Shown here: piece by piece, positions 49,132 through 57,335 of the stretch
Numbering within the stretch: position 1 is the stretch's first letter
Layout of the letters: every line of letters starts with the position of its first letter
Origin: Saccharomycopsis phalli
Lineage: Eukaryota; Ascomycota; Saccharomycetes; Ascoideales; Saccharomycopsidaceae
DNA: 64,000 nt
Assembly: GCA_020342235.1 (NCBI GenBank)
Contig: CP073212.1
Coordinates: forward strand, 992,001 to 1,056,000
Direction of reading: 5' to 3'
Position numbers and translations under genes: made by a program
Notes under the pieces: model-generated
The model's input: only the letters and a program-made list of their open reading frames with translations
Database searches by the model: none
Told to the model about the DNA's origin: nothing

Positions 49132-49593
49132 ATGAAATTCTTATTCTTATTCTTTGTCTTTTTTTTTGGCATCCAGGCAGTCAATCTCCCATTTATGAAC
49201 AGCCTGGGCAGTCCGCTTGAACCCTATGAACAACCACCATCACCTAAAGACAAAGAATTTATCAAGCAAAAAACGGACCAGTCTAATGTGTCATCACATT
49301 TGATAGCTCTATACAACGTCAAGTTTGTTTCGGATGTCACCAGTAAGCAGTTGAAAACCATTGCCGATTATTTAAACAAACAGCAAGAGAAGAGCATGGA
49401 AAATGTCAATTATAAAGGACTCGATAAGTTCTTGCGTGGTAAATCACTCAACACATATGGCGGCGTGGCTTCAACTGCAAGTTCACCATATGTAAATATC
49501 AGTGGGTGTTTTAGTAAATCAGTTATCTTGGAATTGATTAACAGTCGCCTTGTCATTGAAATTATTAGTCAAGAGGCCTTTTTGGTGGTATGA
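49132..49593 (+). CDS. Secreted paralogue E (153 aa)
   Basis: The signal peptide is MKFLFLFFVFFFGIQA. The mature part starts VNLPFMNSLGSPLEPYEQPP, as in paralogue A, and shares KQKTDQSNxSSHLxALY, LNKQQEKSMxN, TYGGVAS, SSPYVNI.GCF with a single Cys, and VILELINS.LVIEII with it. A and E are therefore mirror partners. About 300 bp of upstream sequence, including a 75-codon open frame, is nearly identical between the two. Its 3' flank lacks about 30 bp present downstream of A. The frame is intact. Substitutions between A and E are scattered in the mature part, while the signal peptide and flank are held. Confidence 0.83.
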   Translation: MKFLFLFFVFFFGIQAVNLPFMNSLGSPLEPYEQPPSPKDKEFIKQKTDQSNVSSHLIALYNVKFVSDVTSKQLKTIADYLNKQQEKSMENVNYKGLDKFLRGKSLNTYGGVASTASSPYVNISGCFSKSVILELINSRLVIEIISQEAFLVV

Positions 49594-50028
49594 TGCATTT
49601 TTTAGATATTCTCTGAAGTGCTTGCTGGAAAAGACTCGGTAGTTTGGTCAAGTGACTAAATTAATAGTAATAAAAATGATATTATTAATCTTTGTATTTA
49701 GCTATATTGTCTCCAGAAACGGTGGTTTGACATATGCAGAATCTGGTAATTCATCAATGCGCGATAAAATTTGGACCAAGATCTTTGGCTTATATACTGG
49801 AAATCATGTATATTGGAGAGAACGTGTCTACATCTTTGCATTTCAGTCATTGCCAAATAATTGAGCAACGAGCCATCCGCGAAGCTTTTTCCACTCGTCA
49901 ATCGAGTTTATAAACTGAGTGCTGGGGTATGCAAATGCCTTTGTTGGGAGGAATGATCAATTCTCTGACCATTCACAACAGAAAATGATCCCTTTTATAG
50001 TTTTCATTTTACTATTATGAACAGACCC

Positions 50029-50168
50029 CAAGGCAATCCTCAGTTTAGCATCACAGCTACTTAGTGGAACGAGCTTCACAGACGGCTCGTTGCTTAAACT
50101 ATTTGGCAACTATGACCCAAAGTGCAAAAGATGTGAGACTCACACCCCCGTTATTATACATGACCTGC
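50029..50168 (+). mobile_element. LINE-B knuckle fragment
   Basis: It is nearly identical to 45806-45952 (CCAAGGCAATC...CATGACCTGCAA), which encodes the LINE-B terminal knuckle. It stops exactly where a LINE-A tail begins. Confidence 0.75.
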
Positions 50169-50366
50169 AATAATAATAATATTTATTTAAGGCTATAGCT
50201 ATACTAGGCTCCCAGGGGAGATTTATACTTCGCCGTCTATGACTAAGGACGGTGCTGCTATATAGTCGTCGAAAGAAAACTCTGCAACAGAGATAAAAAA
50301 CTTTCGACCAGAGCTTGTAAATATGTAAGGTAATGAGCATTGGAGGGGCAATGAGTTTTTCGCCTA
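50169..50366 (-). mobile_element. LINE-A, strongly 5'-truncated (about 198 bp)
   Basis: It is nearly identical to 16537-16735, ending in the same AATAATAAT tail, and placed in the LINE-B fragment to its left. The sequence right of 50366 is unrelated to LINE-B, so the far target flank has been lost or rearranged. The near identity to the copy at 16.5 kb implies recent activity. Confidence 0.85.
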
Positions 50367-50853
50367 ATTTCGGTACTATATTTGTAAAAAGAGACATTTT
50401 CACTTTTTGTCTTCACCACCTTCTCAGAATTTTATTCTAACAATCTCTTTCAAAGGTAATGGCCATTTCCATTTTATAACTCGTATCCTAGTTATTATAT
50501 TACTGCATTAAAGTGCAAATCACATTAAATACCCAGTCATAATGCGCAACAGTGTTTTATTTACATTTTCGTCCTTGACCTTATTCAAACTCCGTGTCTA
50601 TAAATCATCCAAGACTACTGACAAATGCCTATAACCATCATGTTTCAAAGCTTGTCTCGTTTATCCACAAACCACTAGAATGTCACAGGTTCCATGGTCA
50701 AATCTTTGCGAGTGCAATATATTTCCCAATGCCATTGAAAATTAGCCTGTATAACCTGTTGATGTTAACCTATTCACATTCGTATTCCATCTTCAAATAA
50801 ACACATTCCTTATTCATCGCTTAATATCCCTGGCTCCAGCAAAGTCTCATATA

Positions 50854-53373
50854 TTACAGTTCCAATTTAATTTCCCCCGACTTGGCCAAATCCTCAGTCA
50901 TTTCCGCCTTTATCGCAAATGTCGAGGGCCGTTTATTGTACTTTTTCTTCTCTCTGGCTTCTTCTGCATCGTATAGTTTCTTTCTCAAATCTTCGGCAAT
51001 CGCCTCATCATGGATACCGTCCACAGAGTACCACATGTAATATTCTGGAGCCTTGACGCCGTGGCGGATTATAAATTCCATCTTCCGGTACACCTCCTGC
51101 TGGTTAGCAAAGCTGTTTTTGATAAGCTGAGTAAACCGTGGCGGGATATCATACATTACCATAGTATTGGTGATGTACTTTATTTTTGGCTCTGATTCTT
51201 CCTCTTCTTCTTCCTCTTCTTCAAAGTCGTCGTCTTCGTCATCTGACTCGGTTGGCCGCTGGATGATTTCCTTTTTCTCCATGGCCGAGATCCGTTTACT
51301 TTTTCTAGGCACAAACCGTCTTTTTGGTTTCCGTTTTGGTTTCTTTTTTGCCTTGGTTTCGTCTTTCTTTATCTTGTCTTTATTTGCCTCTCCATCGTTT
51401 TCCTCACTCTTTACCTTGCTCTTTTCCCCATCTTTTTCCTCACTCTTTTCCTCATTATTTTCACCATCCTTTTCATCCTTTTCATCCTTTTCCCCATCCT
51501 TTCCATTGTTTTCCTCACTCTTTTCCCCATCTTTTTCATCTTTTTCATTATTTTCTCCATCCTTTACCTCCTGTACATCCTCTTCATCCTTTTCATCGTT
51601 CTCCCCTTTCTCTCCATTACCCAGCTTTTCCTCCTCCAATAACCTATCCAACAACTCCTTGGACTCGTCATCCACAATCCGAATATACGAAATCAACAAC
51701 TTCCCATCATCACACACCTCAATGATCGATTCCTTTGGTAATCTATACCGTTCCGTCGGAAACTCACTGTACTCAAACACCAAGTCGGAATTCATCAAGT
51801 ACCGTTCCTGAAACGCCGTCAATTTCTGCTCTCTAACAGGTTTCTCCTTCTTGGTTCGTGGAGCAACCATGGGCTGTGTCAGCATCATATTAGGACCGGC
51901 CATTGGAACTGGCTGATATTGAACCACCCAAGGAAAATTGGCAGTACCTGCATCGATTTCTTGTTGCAACTGCCGAAAAAACTCATTTGGATCGTCGATT
52001 TTGCGCCGGCCCATTTCCCGGGCCTTTTTTATGTACCCTTGGAACTCGTGGATCTGCTGAGGCGACGATTTCCCAGAAGCAACCACCTTCATAAGTCCGT
52101 CCAAGTACTGATCGACCCGTGCGATTGCATTTAAGTTTTTGATCATGATGGAGTTTTCTGGCGACTGCATAATGTCGTTGGAAGGTTTTGGTTTGTCTGG
52201 CTCTGTTGGTGGGACGGTGGTTGAAGGTGATGTGTTGGTGATTGGGGCGGGATTCAGATTGATTAGTTTTATTTTAGAGACGTCCTGTCCCGAGACAATT
52301 GGGTTTTTGTTTTCCTGATTGTCCAGTTTTGGTGTATTTTTCATTTCATTGCTTTCGTTGTGGTTTTCACTTTCATGATTTCCTTTGTCATTGTCTTTAT
52401 GGGTCGTTTTGTCTTGTTTATTTTCGTCTTGTTGTTTCTTTTCCTGCTTCTTTTCCTGCTTCTTTTCCTGCTTCTCTTCCTGCTTGTCTTCCTGCTTGTC
52501 TTCCTGCTTGTCTTCCTGCTTCTCTTCCTGCTTCTCTTCCTGCTTGTCTTCCTGCTTCTCTTCCTGCTTCTCTTCCTGTTTCTCATTCGTAAGACTACTC
52601 AACGGCTTTAGTGCACCCATAGGCTTCGAACTTGGCACCACTGAATTCAAAGGCACCGGATTCCCCATATTCTGATTCAAAACCGGAACCTCTCTAGGTA
52701 AAACGGGAGCACTGGTAATGCTGCTCAACAGTTGTGTGGGCTTGGGAAGTGGCATACCAGAATTGGAAATAAGACTGCTCATTGGACGCAACTGCTGAAT
52801 ATTCAGAGACTGGATAGCCGGACGGAACCCATTGTTGAGAAGCGAAATATTATTAGAAAGGCCCGGACCAGGTCCATATAAAGGGAGGTTGTTTTCTTCT
52901 CTGATTTTGCGCATCTCGAGCTTCTTCTGCATCTCCTCCTCCTTGGCCAATTTTTTCTGCTTCTTCAACTCCTTCTTGCGCTCCATCAACGACTCGTGCT
53001 GCTTTTCCACCGCCTCGTTCTTTAATATAAACAATCGCACGCCAAACACATGAGGTCCAGACTCAATCGTACAGTCACACAATTTGTTCATTTTCTCACG
53101 GATATTCAGCCGGTGCTTACCATTCACCGCCGGCTGGTCGTGCCGAAGTTTATCCTGCTGCTTTGACCAGTATAATCTGAACATCTTGGTGAGCCAAAAG
53201 TCTCGCGACGCTTTTAGCGAAGAATACAACACCGCGGAGTCCTTTATAGAAAGACCATTTGATATTTTGGAGTACACGGGCCGCGTGTTTGATAATGGAA
53301 ACCCGTCAATCACTTTAAATGGCCTTTTGACCTCTTCCGTTTCTGTGTTGCCAGACCGTGTTTGCCGCCTCAT
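50854..53373 (-). CDS. SWC3: SWR1 complex subunit Swc3
   Basis: The protein is 839 aa. The N-terminal block PFKVIDGFPLSN, the SGPHVFGVRLFILKNEAVEK segment and a Lys/Glu helix match Swc3. So do the C-terminal LTAFQERYLMNSDLVFEY...RYRLPKESIIEV and PPRFTQLIKNSFANQQEVYR...GVKAPEYYMWY. Swc3 is a non-catalytic subunit of the SWR1 chromatin remodeller, which swaps H2A for H2A.Z. Species-specific insertions are two low-complexity tracts: KQEE/KQED repeats (about 265-315, encoded by 12-bp DNA repeats) and a Glu/Lys/Asp tract (about 585-690), then a polyacidic run. It is longer than S. cerevisiae Swc3 (about 625 aa) because of these. A CACGTG lies 43 bp upstream. Confidence 0.9.
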   Translation of the reverse strand: MRRQTRSGNTETEEVKRPFKVIDGFPLSNTRPVYSKISNGLSIKDSAVLYSSLKASRDFWLTKMFRLYWSKQQDKLRHDQPAVNGKHRLNIREKMNKLCDCTIESGPHVFGVRLFILKNEAVEKQHESLMERKKELKKQKKLAKEEEMQKKLEMRKIREENNLPLYGPGPGLSNNISLLNNGFRPAIQSLNIQQLRPMSSLISNSGMPLPKPTQLLSSITSAPVLPREVPVLNQNMGNPVPLNSVVPSSKPMGALKPLSSLTNEKQEEKQEEKQEDKQEEKQEEKQEDKQEDKQEDKQEEKQEKKQEKKQEKKQQDENKQDKTTHKDNDKGNHESENHNESNEMKNTPKLDNQENKNPIVSGQDVSKIKLINLNPAPITNTSPSTTVPPTEPDKPKPSNDIMQSPENSIMIKNLNAIARVDQYLDGLMKVVASGKSSPQQIHEFQGYIKKAREMGRRKIDDPNEFFRQLQQEIDAGTANFPWVVQYQPVPMAGPNMMLTQPMVAPRTKKEKPVREQKLTAFQERYLMNSDLVFEYSEFPTERYRLPKESIIEVCDDGKLLISYIRIVDDESKELLDRLLEEEKLGNGEKGENDEKDEEDVQEVKDGENNEKDEKDGEKSEENNGKDGEKDEKDEKDGENNEEKSEEKDGEKSKVKSEENDGEANKDKIKKDETKAKKKPKRKPKRRFVPRKSKRISAMEKKEIIQRPTESDDEDDDFEEEEEEEEESEPKIKYITNTMVMYDIPPRFTQLIKNSFANQQEVYRKMEFIIRHGVKAPEYYMWYSVDGIHDEAIAEDLRKKLYDAEEAREKKKYNKRPSTFAIKAEMTEDLAKSGEIKLEL

Positions 53374-54164
53374 TGTGTTTCTGTTTATGAAATAAATTCA
53401 ATTTCTATGTGAGGTCACGTGCCCCGAGTAAGCCTGGCTACAGGTGGGATGTAAAACGGGATATAGTAATATTTATTTGTATGTAGATATCAATTGGACA
53501 ATACAAGTTGATTTGTAAATTTTGTAGTGCTGAAATGGCCAAAGTGTGGTTTGATATCTGCATAGAGGTTGGAAGTTGTGTGAAGTTTACTCATGGGAGG
53601 TTAATGGGTGTAATGTATGCTATATCCCTTGTTGGATATTATTTTTGCGATTTTAGTTGATGATTTTCAACTCACCGATGTGCAATTGCCAGAGACAAAA
53701 ATTTCTCTCAGAGACTTTGGCTGGTCAAGGGAAAATTGCAAGCCTAATCAGTCAATTCCCAAGTGAAAAATGGCATCATATCCGTTCTAAAATTTTTTAA
53801 TTCATATTGATTCCAAGTGCCCTGAGGAACCCTCTCCAACAATCTTCCAAGACATATGCCCATATTCAGAGGTATTCTGAAATCAGGCAACACGAAAAGG
53901 CCACACGAGCACAAGTTGTCGCCTCTTTATAGAAGCAAAAGCAGGTTACTCATGTATTTGATTCAGAATTAGTGCTGGTTGGCTCATTCTCTTCATTACA
54001 GCATCACAAGGGCAGCCAGTTTTAGGTGAGACTCTGCAGCTCCTTCTGGTCCTTTCTCTTGTAGTTGGAAAACACTTTCCAACCAGGCTTGCACAACCAA
54101 GTGCTATGTATCAGCAATACAATTGGTCAAATAAAGTTTAGTAATGGGCGACTATTTGAGAATT
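53374..54164. other. SWC3 promoter and spacer
   Basis: CACGTG is at 53416-53421. The rest is AT-rich with no gene. About 53980-54060 resembles the spacer at 15700-15800 (AGCATCACAAGGGC, CAGCTCCTTCTG), so it is another dispersed piece. Confidence 0.5.
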
Positions 54165-54285
54165 GACGTTGGTTTTCAGCAATGCTGCCTGGACTTTACT
54201 GAGTAAAGATATATTTGTCGAATCGCCTGGTCTCGGAGACGATATCGTAAATAGAAATATAGATGTTATTATTAGTCTTTTGGCA
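54165..54285 (+). mobile_element. Old LINE-B 3' UTR relic
   Basis: CAGCAATGCTGCCT, GAGTAAAGATATATTTGTCG, GGAGACGATAT and a TTATTATTA tail follow the LINE-B 3' UTR order with many substitutions. Confidence 0.6.
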
Positions 54286-54524
54286 GTTTTACAGATTAAT
54301 TTGAGTGTATTTATTGCCATTCAGAGGTTTTGTACAAAAGTGGTGCCGTCCTTTGTTGGAGACGAGAATGAGTTCCCTGGGACATAGCAATAGCATTGGT
54401 AGATTAATATAGTGGTACTTTACGCGAATATTTAAAGAAAAGACTGACTATTTATACTTGGAAAAGGGAATGGACTTGGCTGGATTGTTGTATTTTTACA
54501 GGACCCCTCCATACATGACCACCG

Positions 54525-55192
54525 AAGCCCAGAGTTCTTAGAAGCTCACATTCTATCACGCTGTAATATAATAACCAAGATACTTGTTGATGAGATAGTT
54601 AGAATGTATTTGCTTGACTTATTTTGGGGGCGAGATTAGCTATATAAGTGATGACGGAGTCAGGAAAGGAGAGACGCGAACGTACGACACGGCTGCCTTA
54701 GTATTGCCTCAACTGGTCAAAGGAATGTGTTTAGGGTAATTATCTAATACTAATCGTGTGAGTTTGATTCTTGTATTAGAAAGAATTAAGGTAGGTACGG
54801 ACTTTATTACACACACATTGATGAAATACTAGATTCCACTCATGGCATACGCAATATGCTTGGAAAAGTGTTTGCCAATCAGTTCAAAAACTCATTGAGT
54901 TTTACCAGAACGTGTTGAAATATGATTCCTTCAACACATGATGAGATTCAGTTGTCACACTCGATAAAACAGGTGACTAGGCTTCTTACACAATCGATAC
55001 AAGCACAAAGTACCAACAATAGGATTGCTCCCATTGAAGATTTTAATCCCAAACATCCAAATGAGGGTTGACAAGGGTTTTCTTTAGCAACGGTCTTCAG
55101 GATGTTCCTGAGTAAAGATATATTCGTCAAATAACCGTAATGCTGGAGACAATATATAGCTAACTACAAAAAAAAATATTATTATTATTTTT
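54525..55192 (+). mobile_element. LINE-B 3' end interrupted by a family C LTR
   Basis: The C-terminal ORF2 text (LEAHILSR, then HGIRNMLGKV) and the 3' UTR to an ATTATTATT tail are present, but 54562-54811 is a solo LTR. Otherwise it follows 37331-37757. Confidence 0.8.
54562..54811 (+). mobile_element. Solo LTR, family C, copy 2
   Basis: The element runs from TGTAATATAATAACCA to GACTTTATTACA, 250 bp, flanked by CACGC (54557-54561) and CACAC (54812-54816), a 5-bp duplication with one later change. Fossil. Confidence 0.9.
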
Positions 55193-55244
55193 ACAGGAGA
55201 TTGGCCATGAAACAGGTTTAAAAGACGAGTTTCAAAAGCAAAAA

Positions 55245-55345
55245 AGCTTGGAAAAGAGCAAAAGCTCAAAAGGAGAAGTTTGGAAAAGAGCAAAAGCTCA
55301 AAAGGAGAAGTTTGGAAAAGAGCAAATAGCTCAAAAAGGAAAAAG
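55245..55345. repeat. 43-bp tandem repeat (GAAAAGAGCAAAAGCTCAAA)
   Basis: Two and a half copies of a unit GAAAAGAGCAAAAGCTCAAA followed by AGGAGAAGTTTG. No gene is seen between here and the TIM50 stop. Confidence 0.7.
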
Positions 55346-55837
55346 ACTTGATTCTATAAAGAATCAAAGAACGATCCGGGTTGTAAAAATATTAGGGTTG
55401 ACTTAGTTTATAGATCTAACCTGATTAGATATGATACTGTCTCCAATACCATTGGACGGATTACTTGGTCCAAGACTGGAGGTTGGTGATAATTTAACCT
55501 ACGCCGATTATGGATAAGTAGACTGTTTTGCAGTGGTTAACCACGGCAAGGGGAAATTTTATTAGATAATTCTTGTCCTTTGATTAACTAAATACCCTCA
55601 ATTAGTCGGTATATGGCTTGGCTATAAATGTCTGAGTTTCATTTCCCTTGGCCATCATCTCCCTTGAATATTCAACAGTTGGCCATTTCATTGGATAATT
55701 CATTTCCATCCTACCTCTATTTCCCACCTCTCCTCATTGTCTATTTCTATTTCCTACAACAGTACATCCGTGTATTAGGTCAGCATTATTCACATAGTCT
55801 ACACGACTTATATACACGACTTTCCATCTACACCCAC

Positions 55838-57232
55838 TCATTTCTCCTTACTAGCCTTTTCCAAAATCTCCTGCGGATTCACGTCGCCCAAGAGCATCTT
55901 CTCCACGGTATACCGCTCCTTCTTCACATGCTCAGACAACAACTCCTTCTGCTTTGCTTCCGCAGCCTTAATCTCGGCAATTTGCTGCTCGGCACGCATC
56001 TTGGTGTCCTTGTACTGCAACTGGCCACGCTCCCTCATAAAGTCCAATGGAAACACGGGTTTGTCGTTGGCGATTCCAAAGAGCCGTGAAGCCCAAGCGG
56101 ACGCGCCGCCATGCTTCTTGGAGTTCCAGTCGCGGTAAAAATCTTCTCGCAACTTGGCCTCACGCTCGGCAAAATCCACCAGGAAGTCTGTGCTGTTCTT
56201 GTAAGTAGCAAGAATTGGCCGCACGTCCTTCAAATTAGGCTGGATGGCAAGCCATTCCAAGAACAGAAGGTACTGTACCAAGCGATCGTCGCTGGATCCG
56301 TCCCAAGGCCGCACTGGAAGCCCGTTTTCTGGCTGGAGCTGATAGTGTTCCGGATCGCAGTCAAGCATCACCACACGTCTCAAATCACGGTTCAATCGCG
56401 ACATGTCCAAGATGACTTTCCCGTTGGACGTGACTGCATTCTCGCGGGCAAGATGGAACGTGAAATAGAGTCCATAAGGGTCCAAGGAGCGGACCAACGG
56501 CTCGATATAGCTCAGGTACTGCTTGCTAAAGAGCACAATCTCGTAGTGGCTCACGAGATAGGTCAAGAAGTACTCCAAACCAGGTCGTTTTGCGACTCTC
56601 CAGCCGTGTTCCGCGGACCATTCCGAGTGGACAAGCAAATCCTCCAAAGCGACCACCAACGTCAAAGGCTTCTGGTATGGGCTAGCCAACTCGGGCGGAA
56701 GCATCAGGTCCGAGAGAGGCTCGGTGAAATACGAGAAGTAGCTCTTCCATCGTTGGCGGAGACGCTGGTACATCAACTGCGGGGTGTATCCGTTTTCGAC
56801 CTTTTTCTCGCCTGGTTCCAAGTGCTGGACCTCGTTTTCGTCCCAGTCGCGAACCAAATACCCTGCTCCGGCAATGGCGGCGACAAAGAAGCCCAAGTAG
56901 AAGTAGTTGGCGACTTTTTCACGCTTGATTTCCGTGGTGGTTTGGCGATGTGCCCGGCGACGTTTTGGCTCGTTGGCATGTTGTTCTGGGTCTTCGAATC
57001 CTGCGCGAGCAAGTAGATCTTCATCTAAAATGGAGGACGATTGATTGGAGAGAGGAGATTGGTTGGAGAGTGGTGATTTTTCATGCTCCACTGGTCGCTC
57101 CTCTGGCTTTCCCTCTGATTTCTCTGACTTCTCTGGCTGATAATTTCCCTTTTGAAACGCCTGAGAATAAAACCGTACCCGGTTCACACTAGGCCGGATC
57201 ACAGTCCGCACACGTACTAATCGCAGAAGCAT
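55838..57232 (-). CDS. TIM50: TIM23 translocase receptor Tim50
   Basis: The protein is 464 aa from ATG 57232. The frame extends upstream only without good start context and would overlap GVP36. The N-terminus MLLRLVRVRTVIRPSVNRVR is a basic mitochondrial presequence. After a Ser/Glu linker there is one membrane span (YFYLGFFVAAIAGAGYLV, about residue 110-130). The intermembrane-space FCP1-like domain follows: LVVALEDLLVHSEWSAEHGW, FLTYLVSHYEIVLFSKQYLS, LSKLNRDL-like MSRLNRDLRRVVMLDCDP, LQPENGLPVRPWDG. As in yeast Tim50 the phosphatase DxDxT motif is replaced (ALEDLL), so it is a receptor and not an enzyme. It hands presequences from TOM to TIM23. Confidence 0.94.
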   Translation of the reverse strand: MLLRLVRVRTVIRPSVNRVRFYSQAFQKGNYQPEKSEKSEGKPEERPVEHEKSPLSNQSPLSNQSSSILDEDLLARAGFEDPEQHANEPKRRRAHRQTTTEIKREKVANYFYLGFFVAAIAGAGYLVRDWDENEVQHLEPGEKKVENGYTPQLMYQRLRQRWKSYFSYFTEPLSDLMLPPELASPYQKPLTLVVALEDLLVHSEWSAEHGWRVAKRPGLEYFLTYLVSHYEIVLFSKQYLSYIEPLVRSLDPYGLYFTFHLARENAVTSNGKVILDMSRLNRDLRRVVMLDCDPEHYQLQPENGLPVRPWDGSSDDRLVQYLLFLEWLAIQPNLKDVRPILATYKNSTDFLVDFAEREAKLREDFYRDWNSKKHGGASAWASRLFGIANDKPVFPLDFMRERGQLQYKDTKMRAEQQIAEIKAAEAKQKELLSEHVKKERYTVEKMLLGDVNPQEILEKASKEK

Positions 57233-57335
57233 GGCAAGAGTGTCACTGGAGAGAAAAAAAAAACCACCCTGTACATTACCCGGCCGCGCATATAAGAGGG
57301 CTTGAGGCCCCAAGCTGCAGCTCCATCCTCCAAAC
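57233..57335. promoter_or_regulatory. 103-bp divergent promoter TIM50 / GVP36
   Basis: Two start codons face away from each other across 103 bp. It includes GCATATAAGAGG (57287-57298) toward GVP36 and a run of A (57253-57262). Very compact. Confidence 0.6.

Larger units (their letters stand above)
46125..49740. repeat. Right arm of the inverted duplication
   Basis: It mirrors 34515-37330 and carries secreted paralogues D and E. Relative to the left arm it has a family A LTR (46256-46581), an insert at about 46685-47160 and one at about 48120-48455, but lacks the family B LTR. An orphan 3' flank of the secreted family lies at about 48440-48565. Confidence 0.82.

Noticed and set aside
55628-57192. 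Plus-strand frames over TIM50 (153, 301 and 80 aa)
   Set aside because: They are antisense shadows of a well-supported gene.
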